Notes under the pieces: model-generated
Seen by the model: only the letters and a program-made list of their open reading frames with translations
Database searches by the model: none
Told to the model about the DNA's origin: nothing
In this document: in pieces, positions 36,469 to 45,997 of the stretch
How positions within the stretch are numbered: the first letter of the stretch is position 1
Layout: each line of letters opens with the position of its first letter
Position numbers and translations under genes: made by a program
Source of the DNA: Bryobacteraceae bacterium
Lineage (GTDB): Bacteria > Acidobacteriota > Terriglobia > Bryobacterales > Bryobacteraceae
DNA length: 64,000 bases
Direction: 5' to 3'
Assembly: GCA_026129905.1 (NCBI GenBank)
Contig: JAHCHE010000019.1
Location: forward strand, 111,947 to 175,946

Positions 36469-37203
36469 TCACATGTACATGCCGCCGTTGACGCCCAGCA
36501 CCTGGCCCGTCATGTACCCGGCGGCGTCGCTCACCAGAAACCGCACCGCGGCCGCCACGTCGGCCGGTTGCCCCATACGCTGCAGCGGAATTCGCGCCAG
36601 CATCTTCTGCTTGATCTCCTCCGGCAGCGCCTTCGTCATGTCCGTCTCGATGAAGCCCGGCGCGACGGCGTTGACGGTGATGTTCCGCGACGCCAGCTCC
36701 AGCGCCAGCGTCTTCGTCAGCCCGATCAGCCCCGCTTTCGACGCGACATAGTTGGCCTGCCCGATGTTGCCCATTTGGCCCACCACGGAGGCGATGTTGA
36801 CGATGCGCCCCCATCGCTCGCGCATCATCCCGGGAAGCGCCTGCTGCGCGCAAAGAAACGCCCCGGTCAGGTTGATCTGCAGCACCAGGTTCCAGTCCTC
36901 CGGTTTCATCCGCATCGACAGCGCGTCCTTGGTGATCCCGGCGTTGTTGACCAGCGCGTCCACCCGTCCGCACTCCTTGAGGATCGCGGCGAACGCCTCC
37001 TTGATCGTCTCGGCCTGCGACAGGTCCAGGTACTGCGTTACCGCCTCCCCGCCCAGGGCGCGGACCTCCTCGGCGACCTTTTCGTTGTTCTCGCGCTCGT
37101 TCGAGGCCACCACGATCTTCATCCCGTCCCGGGCCAGCGCCAGCGCTGTCTCCCGGCCGATGCCGCGGCTCGCCCCCGTGACGCACGCTACTCTCTGAGC
37201 CAT
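36469..37203 (-). CDS. fabG: 3-oxoacyl-ACP reductase (FabG-type SDR)
   Basis: The start at 37203 follows AAGGAGAC. The 244-residue protein has the SDR cofactor motif TGASRGIGRE, the NNAG structural motif, the catalytic Ser in IVNIASVVGQMGN, and the Y-x3-K pair in ANYVASKAGL. The closing YMTGQVLGVNGGMYM is typical of FabG. It reduces 3-oxoacyl-ACP with NADPH in fatty acid elongation. It is not in a fab cluster here, so it may serve another beta-keto reduction. Confidence 0.88.
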   Translation of the reverse strand: MAQRVACVTGASRGIGRETALALARDGMKIVVASNERENNEKVAEEVRALGGEAVTQYLDLSQAETIKEAFAAILKECGRVDALVNNAGITKDALSMRMKPEDWNLVLQINLTGAFLCAQQALPGMMRERWGRIVNIASVVGQMGNIGQANYVASKAGLIGLTKTLALELASRNITVNAVAPGFIETDMTKALPEEIKQKMLARIPLQRMGQPADVAAAVRFLVSDAAGYMTGQVLGVNGGMYM

Positions 37204-37269
37204 TCCGTCTCCTTGGTTGGTATGCTGAGTAATTCTCAATCATAGTAAAAAGAAGCACCGCGCACCCTC

Positions 37270-38718
37270 ATGGCTTACAACGACTTGCGGGACTACATCC
37301 GCGCCCTCGAACGTCACGGCGAACTCAAGCGCATCCCGTTCGAGGTGGACCCCGTGCTGGAGATCACCGAGTTCGCCGACCGCGCCGTGAAGAGCGGCGG
37401 TCCCGCCCTGCTGTTCGAAAAGCCCACCGGCAGCAAGATCCCCGTCCTCATCAACAGCTTCGCCAGCAAACGGCGGATGGAACTGGCGCTCGAAGTCGAT
37501 TCGGTGGAAGAGGTCGCGCAGCGGATCTCCGACTATCTCCAGATGCAGATGCCGCAGGGCTTGATCGGCAAGATCAAAATGCTGCCGAAGCTCGCCGAAA
37601 TGGGCAGCTTTTTTCCCCGCGCCGTCTCCTCCGGACCGTGCAAGGAGGTGGTGCTGCGGAAGGATTTTTCGCTCTTCGAGTTGCCGGTGCTCCACTGCTG
37701 GCCTCAGGACGGCGGCCGCTTCATCACCCTGCCGCTCGTCTTTTCGCGCAACCCCGACACGGGCAAGCGGAACTGCGGCATGTACCGCCTCCAGGTCTAC
37801 GACCACCGCACCACCGGCATGCACTGGCAAACCCACAAGCAGGGCGCCGAGCACTATCGCCGGATGATCGCCGAGGGCAAGAACACCCGGATGGACGTTG
37901 CGGTCGCCATCGGTTCCGACCCGGCCACCATGTACTCCGCCATCCTGCCCCTGCCGCCCGACCTGGACGAGATGATGATCGCCGGTTTCCTGCGCGGCAA
38001 GCCGGTCGAGATGACGCGGTGCGAAACCTGCGATCTCGAAGTGCCCGCCAACGCCGAGATCGTCCTCGAAGGCTACGTGCAGTTGGGCGAACTGCGCACG
38101 GAAGGCCCCTTCGGCGACCATACCGGCTTCTACTCCCTCGAGGACGACTACCCCGTCTTCCACGTAACCTGCATCACCCGCCGCAAGCATCCCGTCTACG
38201 CCACCACCATCGTCGGCCCGCCGCCGATGGAGGATTACTACATGGGCCAGGCGATCGAACGGATCTTTCTTCCGCTAATGCGGCTGCAATTGCCGGAAGT
38301 CCGCGATATTTCGATGCCGGCGGAAGGCATTTTCCATAACTTGATTCTCGTCGCCATTCGAAAATCCTATCCGGGCCACGCGCGAAAAGTGATGCACGCC
38401 ATCTGGGGACTCGGCCAGGCCATGTTCAGCAAGTGCATCGTCGTGGTGGACGAGGACGTCAACGTGCAGGACGCGCGCGAGGTGGCCTGGAAAGCGCTCA
38501 ACAACATCGATCCGGAGCGCGACATCGAATTTGTTCACGGCCCCATCGATTCGCTCGACCACGCCAGCCGGCTGCCCAATTACGGCTCGAAGATGGGAGT
38601 CGACGCTACTCGCAAATGGCCCCAGGAGGGCTTCACCCGCCCCTGGCCCGGCGTCATTCGCATGACCGATGAAGTGAAGCAGCGGGTCGACCGGCTCTGG
38701 AAAAAGGCTGCGCTGTAG
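37270..38718 (+). CDS. ubiD: UbiD-family prenylated-FMN decarboxylase
   Basis: This 482-residue protein has the UbiD hallmarks. The N-terminal DLRDYIRALERHGELKRI is followed by the prFMN-binding stretch KRNCGMYRLQVYDHRTTGMHW with THKQGAEHY. The catalytic region EGPFGDHTGFYSLEDDYPVFH carries the conserved Glu residues. The length is normal. In quinone biosynthesis it decarboxylates 4-hydroxy-3-polyprenylbenzoate; in menaquinone-only bacteria homologues act in the futalosine route or on other aromatics. The pathway is not resolved here. No UbiX is nearby. It is 66 bp from the divergent fabG and 3 bp ahead of the symporter. Confidence 0.9.
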   Translation: MAYNDLRDYIRALERHGELKRIPFEVDPVLEITEFADRAVKSGGPALLFEKPTGSKIPVLINSFASKRRMELALEVDSVEEVAQRISDYLQMQMPQGLIGKIKMLPKLAEMGSFFPRAVSSGPCKEVVLRKDFSLFELPVLHCWPQDGGRFITLPLVFSRNPDTGKRNCGMYRLQVYDHRTTGMHWQTHKQGAEHYRRMIAEGKNTRMDVAVAIGSDPATMYSAILPLPPDLDEMMIAGFLRGKPVEMTRCETCDLEVPANAEIVLEGYVQLGELRTEGPFGDHTGFYSLEDDYPVFHVTCITRRKHPVYATTIVGPPPMEDYYMGQAIERIFLPLMRLQLPEVRDISMPAEGIFHNLILVAIRKSYPGHARKVMHAIWGLGQAMFSKCIVVVDEDVNVQDAREVAWKALNNIDPERDIEFVHGPIDSLDHASRLPNYGSKMGVDATRKWPQEGFTRPWPGVIRMTDEVKQRVDRLWKKAAL

Positions 38719-38721
38719 CGG

Positions 38722-40023
38722 ATGCAACTCCACAACAAGATCCTCATCGGCCTCGCGGCGGGCGTCGCCGCCGGACTGCTGGCGAAACTGGCGCGGCTGG
38801 ACTGGCTGATGGCGGCGCTCGTTTTTGTCGAGCCCGTCGGCGCCGCGTTTATCCGCCTGATCACCATGATCGTCATCCCCCTGATCATCGGGAGCATCAT
38901 CGTGGGCGCGGCGTCTCTTGGCGACCTCCGGAAGCTCGGCCGGATTGGCGGCAAGACGGTCTTCTACTACCTGCTGACGATGACCACCAGCGTCATCCTG
39001 GGGCTGCTGCTCTCCAACCTGATCCGGCCCGGAAGCCGCATCGATCCGGTGACGCGCGATCACCTGGCCGAGCAATTCGCCTCGCAGGCCTCCGCCCAGC
39101 TCAAGCTCGCCGAACGTACGCCTTCCATTAAGGATCTTCTACTCGACATTATTCCGCGAAATCCCGTCAAGGCGGCGGCCGATTTCGACCTATTGCCGCT
39201 GATTTTTTTCTCGTTGATCTTCGGCGCCGCCATCAGCCTCGTCCGGAGCGACGACGCCCGCGCGGCCGTCCTCCATTTCTTCGCCGGCGTGAACCAGGCC
39301 TCGACGATCATCATCCATTGGGTGATGCAACTGGCGCCCTACGCCGTCTTCGTCCTGATCGCGGTGGTGGTGGCGAGGTTCGGCGTCGACCTGCTCCAAA
39401 GCCTGCTCATTTACGCGGTCACCGTCCTGCTCGGCTTGTTTCTGCAAACCTACGTGACCCTGGCGATCCTGGTGCGCGTGTTCGGCCGCATCAACCCGGC
39501 GAAGTTCTTCCGCCGCATCGCGGCCGCGCAGTTGTTCGCCTTCTCCACCTCTTCTTCCAACGCCACGCTTCCGCTGTCGATCGAAACGGCCGAAACGCGG
39601 CTCGGGATCTCCAAGAGCGTAAGCAGCTTTGTGCTGCCCCTCGGCGCCACGATCAACATGGACGGTACCGCGCTCTACCAGGCGGTGGCCACCATGTTCA
39701 TCGCGCAGATCTACGGCGTCCCGATGGACCTTGGCGCGCAGCTTACCATCGTGCTGACCGCCACGCTCGCCTCGATCGGCGCCGCCGGAGTGCCGAGCGC
39801 CGGGATCATCACGCTGATCATCGTGCTGCAATCGGTCGGACTCGGCGCCCGCGTCGAGTCCGGAATCGCGCTCATCCTCGGCGTCGACCGCATCCTCGAC
39901 ATGAGCCGCACGGTGGTCAACGTGACGGGCGACCTGGTCTGCGCCGTCTGCGTCGGGCGCAGTGAAAAGGCGATGAACTTGCCCGCCGAGGAACCCGCGC
40001 CTGTCGCGGCGCGCGAAGGTTAG
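38722..40023 (+). CDS. Dicarboxylate/amino acid:cation symporter (DAACS family)
   Basis: This 433-residue, eight-helix protein has two re-entrant loops. The family motifs are clear: FSTSSSNATLPLS in HP1, PLGATINMDGTALYQ in TM7, ASIGAAGVPSAGI in HP2 and DRILDMSRTVVNVTGD in TM8. These bind the substrate carboxylates and Na+/H+. It is similar to GltP/DctA but cannot be assigned to glutamate or C4-dicarboxylates from sequence alone. It starts 3 bp after ubiD, so it probably shares its transcript. Confidence 0.92.
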   Translation: MQLHNKILIGLAAGVAAGLLAKLARLDWLMAALVFVEPVGAAFIRLITMIVIPLIIGSIIVGAASLGDLRKLGRIGGKTVFYYLLTMTTSVILGLLLSNLIRPGSRIDPVTRDHLAEQFASQASAQLKLAERTPSIKDLLLDIIPRNPVKAAADFDLLPLIFFSLIFGAAISLVRSDDARAAVLHFFAGVNQASTIIIHWVMQLAPYAVFVLIAVVVARFGVDLLQSLLIYAVTVLLGLFLQTYVTLAILVRVFGRINPAKFFRRIAAAQLFAFSTSSSNATLPLSIETAETRLGISKSVSSFVLPLGATINMDGTALYQAVATMFIAQIYGVPMDLGAQLTIVLTATLASIGAAGVPSAGIITLIIVLQSVGLGARVESGIALILGVDRILDMSRTVVNVTGDLVCAVCVGRSEKAMNLPAEEPAPVAAREG

Positions 40024-40060
40024 CCGCTCAGGCGCCGTGCTAGAATCAGAGTGACCCGAC

Positions 40061-40137
40061 GGTGGCTATAGCTCAGTTGGTAGAGCGCTGGATTGTGGTT
40101 CCAGTGGTCGAGGGTTCAAATCCCTCTAGCCACCCCA
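40061..40137 (+). tRNA. tRNA-His (anticodon GTG)
   Basis: A full cloverleaf can be drawn. The acceptor is GTGGCTA/TAGCCAC with the extra G(-1) at 40061 opposite C73, diagnostic for tRNA-His. The D arm is GCTC..GAGC, the anticodon stem is CTGGA/TCCAG with loop TTGTGGT (GTG at 40095-40097), and the T arm is GAGGG-TTCAAAT-CCCTC. CCA is encoded (40135-40137). A TAGAAT -10-like box lies 20 bp upstream at 40041-40046. Confidence 0.97.
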
Positions 40138-40182
40138 ACACCCGCCGCTAGGCCCCGACGGGCTATCATGGGAGTTTTCCCC

Positions 40183-40968
40183 ATGGTCGGCAACGTACCG
40201 GACATCCTGTCCCGGATCGTCGAGCGCAAGCGCGCGGACCTGGACCGGCTGATCCCACAAAGGCTGGAATTGGAACGGCGGGCCGAGGAATGCGCAGCCT
40301 CGCGCCGCGACTTCCGCAAAGCGCTCGAGTCCCGCGCCCCGGCGGTGATCGCCGAAATCAAGAAGGCCTCCCCAAGCCGCGGCGTTCTGGCGCAGGATTT
40401 CGATCCGGTCCGCTTGGGGCGCGCCTACGAGGCTGGCGGCGCGGCTGCGCTCTCGGTGTTGACCGACGCCGAATTCTTTCAGGGCAGCTTGGCCGACCTG
40501 GAGACGGCACGCGGAGCCGCAACGCTGCCCGCGCTGCGGAAAGACTTCACCATCCACGAACTGCACGTTATCGAAGCGGCGGCTCACGGAGCGGACGCCA
40601 TCCTGCTCATCGCCGCGATTCTCACCCGGAGCGAAATCCGGCGGTTTCGCGAGCTGGCCGGCGAGTTCGGCATGGCGGCGCTCGTGGAGGCGCACGACGC
40701 AGGCGAAGTGCGGGAAGCGCTGGCGTCCGGCGCCGGAATTGTCGGCGTCAACAACCGGAATCTTCACACCTTCGAGGTCCGGCTCGACACGTCGCTGCGC
40801 CTGGCTCGGGAGATCCCGCCGGACATACTCAAGGTGAGTGAAAGCGGCATCCGTTCACGGGACGACATTTCGCGGCTCCGCGATGGCGGATTTCAGGCCT
40901 TCTTAGTGGGCGAAAGCCTCATGCAATCCTCCGATCCCGCCGCCGCACTGCGAGCCCTGACCTCATGA
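40183..40968 (+). CDS. trpC: Indole-3-glycerol-phosphate synthase
   Basis: The ATG at 40183 is preferred over 40168 because GGGAG lies 9 nt upstream; frames open further upstream would run through the tRNA. The 261-residue TIM-barrel protein has the catalytic motifs APAVIAEIKKASPSRG, SVLTDAEFFQGS, LRKDFTIHELHV, VGVNNRNLHTFEV and KVSESGIRS. It converts CdRP to indole-glycerol phosphate. It is the first gene of a seven-gene aromatic operon, 45 bp after tRNA-His with no clear terminator between. trpE, trpG and trpD are not in the window. Confidence 0.95.
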   Translation: MVGNVPDILSRIVERKRADLDRLIPQRLELERRAEECAASRRDFRKALESRAPAVIAEIKKASPSRGVLAQDFDPVRLGRAYEAGGAAALSVLTDAEFFQGSLADLETARGAATLPALRKDFTIHELHVIEAAAHGADAILLIAAILTRSEIRRFRELAGEFGMAALVEAHDAGEVREALASGAGIVGVNNRNLHTFEVRLDTSLRLAREIPPDILKVSESGIRSRDDISRLRDGGFQAFLVGESLMQSSDPAAALRALTS

Positions 40969-41558
40969 TGGTGAAGATCTGCGGCATCACCAATCGCGAC
41001 GATGCGCTCGCGGCCGTCGAGGGAGGCGCCGCCGCCCTCGGGTTCAATTTCTGGCCCGGCAGTCCGCGCCACATCGCCGTCGACGCCGCGGCGCAAATTG
41101 TCGAGACGCTGCCGGCGAACGTCTGGAAAGTGGGACTGTTCGTGGACGAGGCGCCGGAGGCGATCCGCGCCATCACGGAGCAACTTGCGCTCGACGTCGC
41201 GCAGATACATGGCGACGGCGGATGGCCGGAGGGCATCCGGATTTGGAAGGCCTTGGCGGTGACGCCGGAGTTCCATCCGCAGGACCTGGACGCGTACGCC
41301 GTGGAGGCGTTTCTGCTGGACGCCCCGGCGGGCGTGCGGCGCGGCGGCGCCGGAAAGCCGTTCGATTGGCGGCTCGCCGCCGGCGCGTCTAAGCGAATCG
41401 TCCTGGCTGGGGGGCTGGACGCCTCCAACGTCGCCGAGGCAATCCGCACGGCGAGGCCGTGGGGCGTCGACGCCTGTTCCCGGCTGGAATCGGCGCCGGG
41501 CAAGAAGGATCACGACAAGATGTCAGCGTTTCTTAAAGCGGCGAGGGAAGCCGGATGA
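40965..41558 (+). CDS. trpF: Phosphoribosylanthranilate isomerase
   Basis: This 197-residue TIM barrel has the catalytic Cys6 in [12 protein letters not shown] and the general-acid Asp in [27 protein letters not shown] and [14 protein letters not shown] phosphate-binding segments and the ending [18 protein letters not shown] are all typical. It catalyses the step before TrpC. It overlaps trpC by 4 bp (ATGA) and trpB by 4 bp. Confidence 0.95.
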   Translation: MMVKICGITNRDDALAAVEGGAAALGFNFWPGSPRHIAVDAAAQIVETLPANVWKVGLFVDEAPEAIRAITEQLALDVAQIHGDGGWPEGIRIWKALAVTPEFHPQDLDAYAVEAFLLDAPAGVRRGGAGKPFDWRLAAGASKRIVLAGGLDASNVAEAIRTARPWGVDACSRLESAPGKKDHDKMSAFLKAAREAG

Positions 41559-42760
41559 ACGCGCAACCGGACGCGCGAGGACACTTCGGACCCTACGGCG
41601 GGCGGTTCGTCCCGGAGGTGCTGATGTCGCCCCTGGAGGAGTTCGAGCGGGCGTACGCCGAAGCGCGAAACGATCCCGGTTTCCGCCAGGAACTCGAGGA
41701 CCTGCTCCGCAACTACGCGGGCCGTCCCACGCCCCTGTACCGCGCCGACCGGCTGTCGCAATCGCTGGGCGGCGCGCGGTTGTACATCAAGCGCGAAGAC
41801 CTGCTCCACACCGGCGCGCACAAGATCAACAACTGCCTCGGCCAGGCGTTGCTCGCCCGCCGCATGGGCAAGCGGCGCATTGTCGCCGAGACCGGCGCCG
41901 GCCAGCACGGCGTCGCCACCGCCACCGTCTGCGCGCTGTTCGGCATGGAGTGCGTGGTGTATATGGGCGTCGAGGACATGCGGCGCCAGCGGCTCAACGT
42001 GTTCCGGATGCGCCTGCTGGGCGCCAAAGTCGTCGGGGTCGACGCGGGCAGCCGCACGCTGAAGGATGCCATCTCGGAAGCGATGCGCGACTGGGTGACA
42101 AACGTCTCCACCACGCATTACCTGCTGGGCTCGGCGCTTGGCGCGCACCCCTATCCGATGATTGTGCGCGATTTCCAGCGCGTCATCGGCGACGAAGCCC
42201 GGCGGCAAATCCTCGACGCGGAAGGGCGGCTGCCGGACGCCGTATTCGCCTGCGTCGGCGGAGGCAGCAATTCCATCGGGATCTTCCACGCGTTCCTGGA
42301 CGATCCGGCGGTAAAGCTCGTCGGCGCGGAAGCGGGCGGGCGCGGCAATGAACTCGGCAATCACGCGGCGCGGTTCTTGATGGGAACCCCCGGCGTGCTG
42401 CACGGCGTCTACAGCTACCTGCTCCAGGATGAAGACGGCCAGGTGGCCCCGACGCACTCGGTTTCCGCCGGTCTGGACTATGCCTCTGTTGGACCCGAGC
42501 ACGCTCTTCTTCACGACCAGGGGCGCGCCGAGTACGTCACCGTGGGAGACGCCGAAGCGCTGGAGGCGGCCCGCATCCTGTCGCGAACCGAAGGGCTGAT
42601 TCCCGCCCTGGAGTCGGCTCATGCCGTCGCCGAAGCGATCCGGCGCGCTCCGCGGGCGCACGACCAGGTCTTCCTTGTAAACCTCTCCGGACGCGGCGAC
42701 AAAGACATTGACATCTACCGTGAAAACTTCCCAGACCTCGATGAGCCGGCCGGCCAGTAG
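41555..42760 (+). CDS. trpB: Tryptophan synthase beta chain
   Basis: This 401-residue PLP enzyme has the lysine in [17 protein letters not shown] (K90). The substrate loop is [12 protein letters not shown], the phosphate-binding glycine loop is [12 protein letters not shown], and the [16 protein letters not shown] segment is also present. It is the TrpB1 type that pairs with TrpA. It condenses indole with serine. The start overlaps trpF by 4 bp. The end overlaps the chosen trpA start by 20 bp. Confidence 0.97.
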   Translation: MNAQPDARGHFGPYGGRFVPEVLMSPLEEFERAYAEARNDPGFRQELEDLLRNYAGRPTPLYRADRLSQSLGGARLYIKREDLLHTGAHKINNCLGQALLARRMGKRRIVAETGAGQHGVATATVCALFGMECVVYMGVEDMRRQRLNVFRMRLLGAKVVGVDAGSRTLKDAISEAMRDWVTNVSTTHYLLGSALGAHPYPMIVRDFQRVIGDEARRQILDAEGRLPDAVFACVGGGSNSIGIFHAFLDDPAVKLVGAEAGGRGNELGNHAARFLMGTPGVLHGVYSYLLQDEDGQVAPTHSVSAGLDYASVGPEHALLHDQGRAEYVTVGDAEALEAARILSRTEGLIPALESAHAVAEAIRRAPRAHDQVFLVNLSGRGDKDIDIYRENFPDLDEPAGQ

Positions 42761-43556
42761 AATCGAAAGCCTTTTCGCGCGACTGCGAAGCGAAGGACGC
42801 GCCGGCCTCATCGCGTACCTTACCGCCGGCGATCCGTCGATGGACCGCACTGCCTCGCTGATCGCGGCGCTCGAACGCGGCGGCGCGGATCTGATCGAGC
42901 TGGGAGTTCCCTTCTCCGATCCCGTAGCCGACGGTCCGGTGATTCAGCGGGCGTCGGACCGCGCGCTGAGAGCGGGCGCCCGCCTGCGCGACGTCCTCGA
43001 TGTCGCCCGCCAGGCGCGGCGGCGCTCGGAAACACCGATCCTTCTGTTCACGTACCTGAACCCGGTGCTGCGCTACGGGCTGGACCGGCTGGCGCAGGAC
43101 GCCGCCGGCAGCGGCATCGACGGTTGCCTGATGACGGACCTCAGCGTCGAGGAGGCGGAGGACTACGTGCAAATCATGCGGCGGCGCAACCTCGACACCG
43201 TCTTCCTGGCCGCCCCCACCAGCACGCCCGAACGCATGCGCCTGGTGGCGCGATACTCCACCGGGTTCGTATACCTGGTTTCGCGGACCGGCGTTACCGG
43301 CGTTCAGGCGTCTCTCTCGGAGGCCACCGCGCCGCTGGTGCGCGCGATGCGCCAGATTACGGACCTGCCCCTGGCCGTGGGCTTCGGCATTTCCAGGCCC
43401 GAGCATGCGGCGGAAGTGGGCGAGCTTGCCGACGGCGTCGTGGTGGGAAGCGCGTTTGTGCGCCTGATCGAGGAACATGCGGCGAGCCCGGAGCTGGAGA
43501 GTAAACTGGAATCCCTGGCGCGCGGGCTGAGCCAGGCGCTCCGGACGAAGAAATGA
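42741..43556 (+). CDS. trpA: Tryptophan synthase alpha chain
   Basis: The ATG at 42741 is taken as the start; in-frame TTG and GTG codons lie further upstream inside trpB, so the true start is not certain. The protein has the catalytic pair Glu in [16 protein letters not shown] and Asp in [11 protein letters not shown]. The phosphate loop is [12 protein letters not shown] and the end is [14 protein letters not shown]. It splits indole-glycerol phosphate and passes indole to TrpB. It overlaps the chorismate mutase gene by 4 bp. Confidence 0.95.
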   Translation: MSRPASRIESLFARLRSEGRAGLIAYLTAGDPSMDRTASLIAALERGGADLIELGVPFSDPVADGPVIQRASDRALRAGARLRDVLDVARQARRRSETPILLFTYLNPVLRYGLDRLAQDAAGSGIDGCLMTDLSVEEAEDYVQIMRRRNLDTVFLAAPTSTPERMRLVARYSTGFVYLVSRTGVTGVQASLSEATAPLVRAMRQITDLPLAVGFGISRPEHAAEVGELADGVVVGSAFVRLIEEHAASPELESKLESLARGLSQALRTKK

Positions 43557-43894
43557 ACCGGAAAGACGGGCTGAAGGTCCTGGCGGACTATCGCAACCAG
43601 ATCGACGAGATCGATCGCCGGCTGGTTCAACTGCTGAACGAGCGGACGAGAATCGTGGAAAAACTCGGCCGCGTCAAGCAGGAGTTGCGCATGCCCATTT
43701 ACGAGCCACGGCGGGAGGACGAAGTGTTTCAGAACGTGGCCGATTCCAACGAGGGTCCGCTGCCTTCGGACGCCCTGAAGCGCCTGTTCGAACGAATTGT
43801 CGACGAGATGCGGACCTTGCAGCGCATGAAGCGCGAGACCCGCGGCGACCAACTCGCCGCCGGCGAAGCCGCCTCTTCGACGAAAGGAAGCTAG
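43553..43894 (+). CDS. Chorismate mutase (AroQ-type)
   Basis: This 113-residue all-helical protein begins [21 protein letters not shown], the classic AroQ H1 helix. The active-site Arg/Lys sit in [13 protein letters not shown], followed by [12 protein letters not shown] and the last helix [16 protein letters not shown]. It converts chorismate to prephenate, feeding Tyr and Phe. It overlaps trpA by 4 bp and lies 5 bp before the DAHP synthase gene. In some bacteria the two form a regulatory complex; here they are separate genes. Confidence 0.9.
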   Translation: MNRKDGLKVLADYRNQIDEIDRRLVQLLNERTRIVEKLGRVKQELRMPIYEPRREDEVFQNVADSNEGPLPSDALKRLFERIVDEMRTLQRMKRETRGDQLAAGEAASSTKGS

Positions 43895-43899
43895 ATCTC

Positions 43900-44913
43900 A
43901 TGTTGGTAGTCATGCAGGAGGGCGCCAAGGAGCCGCAGGTCCAGGCCGTCATCGACCGCATGGTCTCCCTGGGGCTCACGGTCCACCGCTCCACCGGCGT
44001 CCGGCACACGGTGCTCGGCGGCGTAGGCCCGGTCGAGCACATCGAGCCGGCGGATTTCGAGGTGATGGAGGGCGTTAAGGAATGCTTTCGCATCGCCTCG
44101 CCGTACAAGCTCGCCAGCCGAGCGTTTCGCCCCGGCGGCACAGTCGTCCGGATTCGCGACGTCGATATCGGCGGCGACAGGATCGCGATCATGGCCGGCC
44201 CGTGCAGCGTGGAGAGCGAGGAGCAGATCGAGCGGACGGCGGAAGCGGTGGCGCGCGCCGGGGCGAGCGTTATTCGCGGCGGCGCGTTCAAGCCGCGCAG
44301 TTCCCCGTACTCGTTTCAGGGACTCGGAGAGAAAGGGTTGCAGTTGCTCCGCGCGGCGGCCGACCGCCAGGGGCTACTCACGATTACCGAGGTAATGGAT
44401 CACACGCAGATTCCGCTTATCGCCGAATACGCCGACATTATGCAGGTCGGCGCGCGGAATATGCAGAATTTTAACCTCCTCAAAAAGCTCGGCGAGCTCC
44501 GGAAACCGGTGCTGCTGAAGCGCGGCCCGGCCGCCACCGTCGAGGAATTGCTGCTGTCGGCCGAGTACATCCTGGCCGGCGGCAACTACGACGTGATCCT
44601 GTGCGAGCGCGGCATCCGCACTTTCGAAAGCTATACCCGAAATACAATGGACATTTCCGCCATTCCGGTGGTGAAAAAGCTGTCCCATTTGCCGATCGTG
44701 GCCGATCCGTCGCACGGCACCGGGCGGCGCGACAAAGTGGCGCCGATGGGACGGGCCGCCATCGCCGCGGGCGCCGACGGACTGCTGGTGGAAGTGCACT
44801 CGAATCCCGACAAGGCGCTCAGCGACGGCGCCCAGTCGCTGTGGCCGGAGCAGTTCGCCGAGCTGATGGGACAACTGCGCATCATCGCTCCGGCGGTGGG
44901 CCGCCGCGTCTAG
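43900..44913 (+). CDS. aroF: 3-deoxy-7-phosphoheptulonate synthase (type I-beta, with N-terminal regulatory domain)
   Basis: This 337-residue protein starts with a ferredoxin-like domain of about 70 residues ([20 protein letters not shown] to [16 protein letters not shown]). The KDO8P/DAHP synthase barrel follows: [45 protein letters not shown] and [13 protein letters not shown]. This is the arrangement seen in Thermotoga-like DAHP synthases, where the N-domain gives Tyr/Phe feedback inhibition. It makes the first intermediate of the shikimate pathway. Confidence 0.95.
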   Translation: MLVVMQEGAKEPQVQAVIDRMVSLGLTVHRSTGVRHTVLGGVGPVEHIEPADFEVMEGVKECFRIASPYKLASRAFRPGGTVVRIRDVDIGGDRIAIMAGPCSVESEEQIERTAEAVARAGASVIRGGAFKPRSSPYSFQGLGEKGLQLLRAAADRQGLLTITEVMDHTQIPLIAEYADIMQVGARNMQNFNLLKKLGELRKPVLLKRGPAATVEELLLSAEYILAGGNYDVILCERGIRTFESYTRNTMDISAIPVVKKLSHLPIVADPSHGTGRRDKVAPMGRAAIAAGADGLLVEVHSNPDKALSDGAQSLWPEQFAELMGQLRIIAPAVGRRV

Positions 44914-44919
44914 CGCCGC

Positions 44920-45768
44920 ATGGACACCGTCGCCATCGTCGGAGTCGGGCTCATCGGCGGCTCGTTTGCCCTGGCGCTGCGGCGCGCGGGCTTTTCCGGC
45001 GAACTGATCGGGGTGAGTTCCCCCCGCACCATCGCGGAGGCGCTTGAAGCCGGCGTCATCGACCGTGCGCTCCCGCTGCAACAGGCCGCCGCCGCGGCCG
45101 ACCTCATCTATCTCTCGCAGCCGATATCGGGCATCCTCGAAACGATCGCGAAGCTCGACCCGCTGGTGAAGGACGGCGCGTTGATCACCGACGCGGGCAG
45201 CACCAAGGCCCGCATCGCCGAGCAGGCCCGCCGCCACATCCGCCGCGCGCAATTCCTCGGCGGACATCCGATGGCCGGCAAGGAGACGCGCGGCCCGGCC
45301 GCCGCCGAGGCGGACCTGTTTCAGGACCGCACCTACGTTTTGACTCCTTCGGAACCGGCGGCGCTCGAATCGGCGGCGGCCCAGGAGTTGATCGGCTGGA
45401 TACGCCGTTTCGGCGCCCGTCTGCTGTACCTGGCGCCCGAACAGCACGACCGCACGGTGGCCTTTGTTTCGCATCTGCCGCAACTGGCGTCCACCGCGCT
45501 GGCGGCGATGCTGGGAGACCGCGGCGACCTGCCGGCGCTCGACCAGGCGGCCGGACCCGGCCTCGTGGACACCACGCGGCTCGCGCTCAGCCCCTTCGAG
45601 ATCTGGGGCGACATTCTCGCCACCAACGCCGCCGACATTCAGGAGGCGCTCGCCGCCTACATCGACGCGCTGGCCGATATGCGCGCCGCGCTATCGCAAG
45701 GCGGGGCCGAGAGCCGGTTCGAATCCGGCGCCGCCTTCGCCTCCCGCTTGCGCCGCGACAAAGTCTGA
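44920..45768 (+). CDS. tyrA: Prephenate dehydrogenase
   Basis: This 282-residue protein has the NAD motif VAIVGVGLIGGSFALALRR. The dimer/active region is LGGHPMAGKETRG, and the catalytic-helix region is APEQHDRTVAFVSHLPQLAS with the conserved His. It oxidises prephenate to 4-hydroxyphenylpyruvate for tyrosine. It lies 6 bp after aroF and ends the aromatic operon. No ACT domain follows the catalytic part, so feedback probably acts at the DAHP synthase. Confidence 0.93.
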   Translation: MDTVAIVGVGLIGGSFALALRRAGFSGELIGVSSPRTIAEALEAGVIDRALPLQQAAAAADLIYLSQPISGILETIAKLDPLVKDGALITDAGSTKARIAEQARRHIRRAQFLGGHPMAGKETRGPAAAEADLFQDRTYVLTPSEPAALESAAAQELIGWIRRFGARLLYLAPEQHDRTVAFVSHLPQLASTALAAMLGDRGDLPALDQAAGPGLVDTTRLALSPFEIWGDILATNAADIQEALAAYIDALADMRAALSQGGAESRFESGAAFASRLRRDKV

Positions 45769-45787
45769 CCCCGCGGGTTGTCCAACC

Positions 45788-45868
45788 TCACCACTCCTCC
45801 GCGAGCCGCTTCACCTGACGCACAGCCAGCCGGTACGCTTCATCATCGATCCGCAAACACGTCCTCAC
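45788..45868 (-). pseudogene. Possible remnant of a VapB/RHH-type antitoxin
   Basis: A GTG-started 26-codon frame reads VRTCLRIDDEAYRLAVRQV and then KRLAEEW before a TGA. This resembles the N-terminal strand and first helix of ribbon-helix-helix antitoxins (xRTTLRIDDdLYr.ak.la) but stops far too early. No toxin gene is next to it. The rest of 45769-45997 holds nothing I can name. Confidence 0.35.
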
Positions 45869-45997
45869 GCTAACATGATGCCATCGGATTGCTCTGCGTC
45901 CGGGCGGCTTCGCGGTTTTGCGAGCCTGAGTTCCGGCGCCCACGGGATCTCCCTCCTCCGCGCATCGTTCTGAGTTTAGAATCGGAGGAAGACATTT

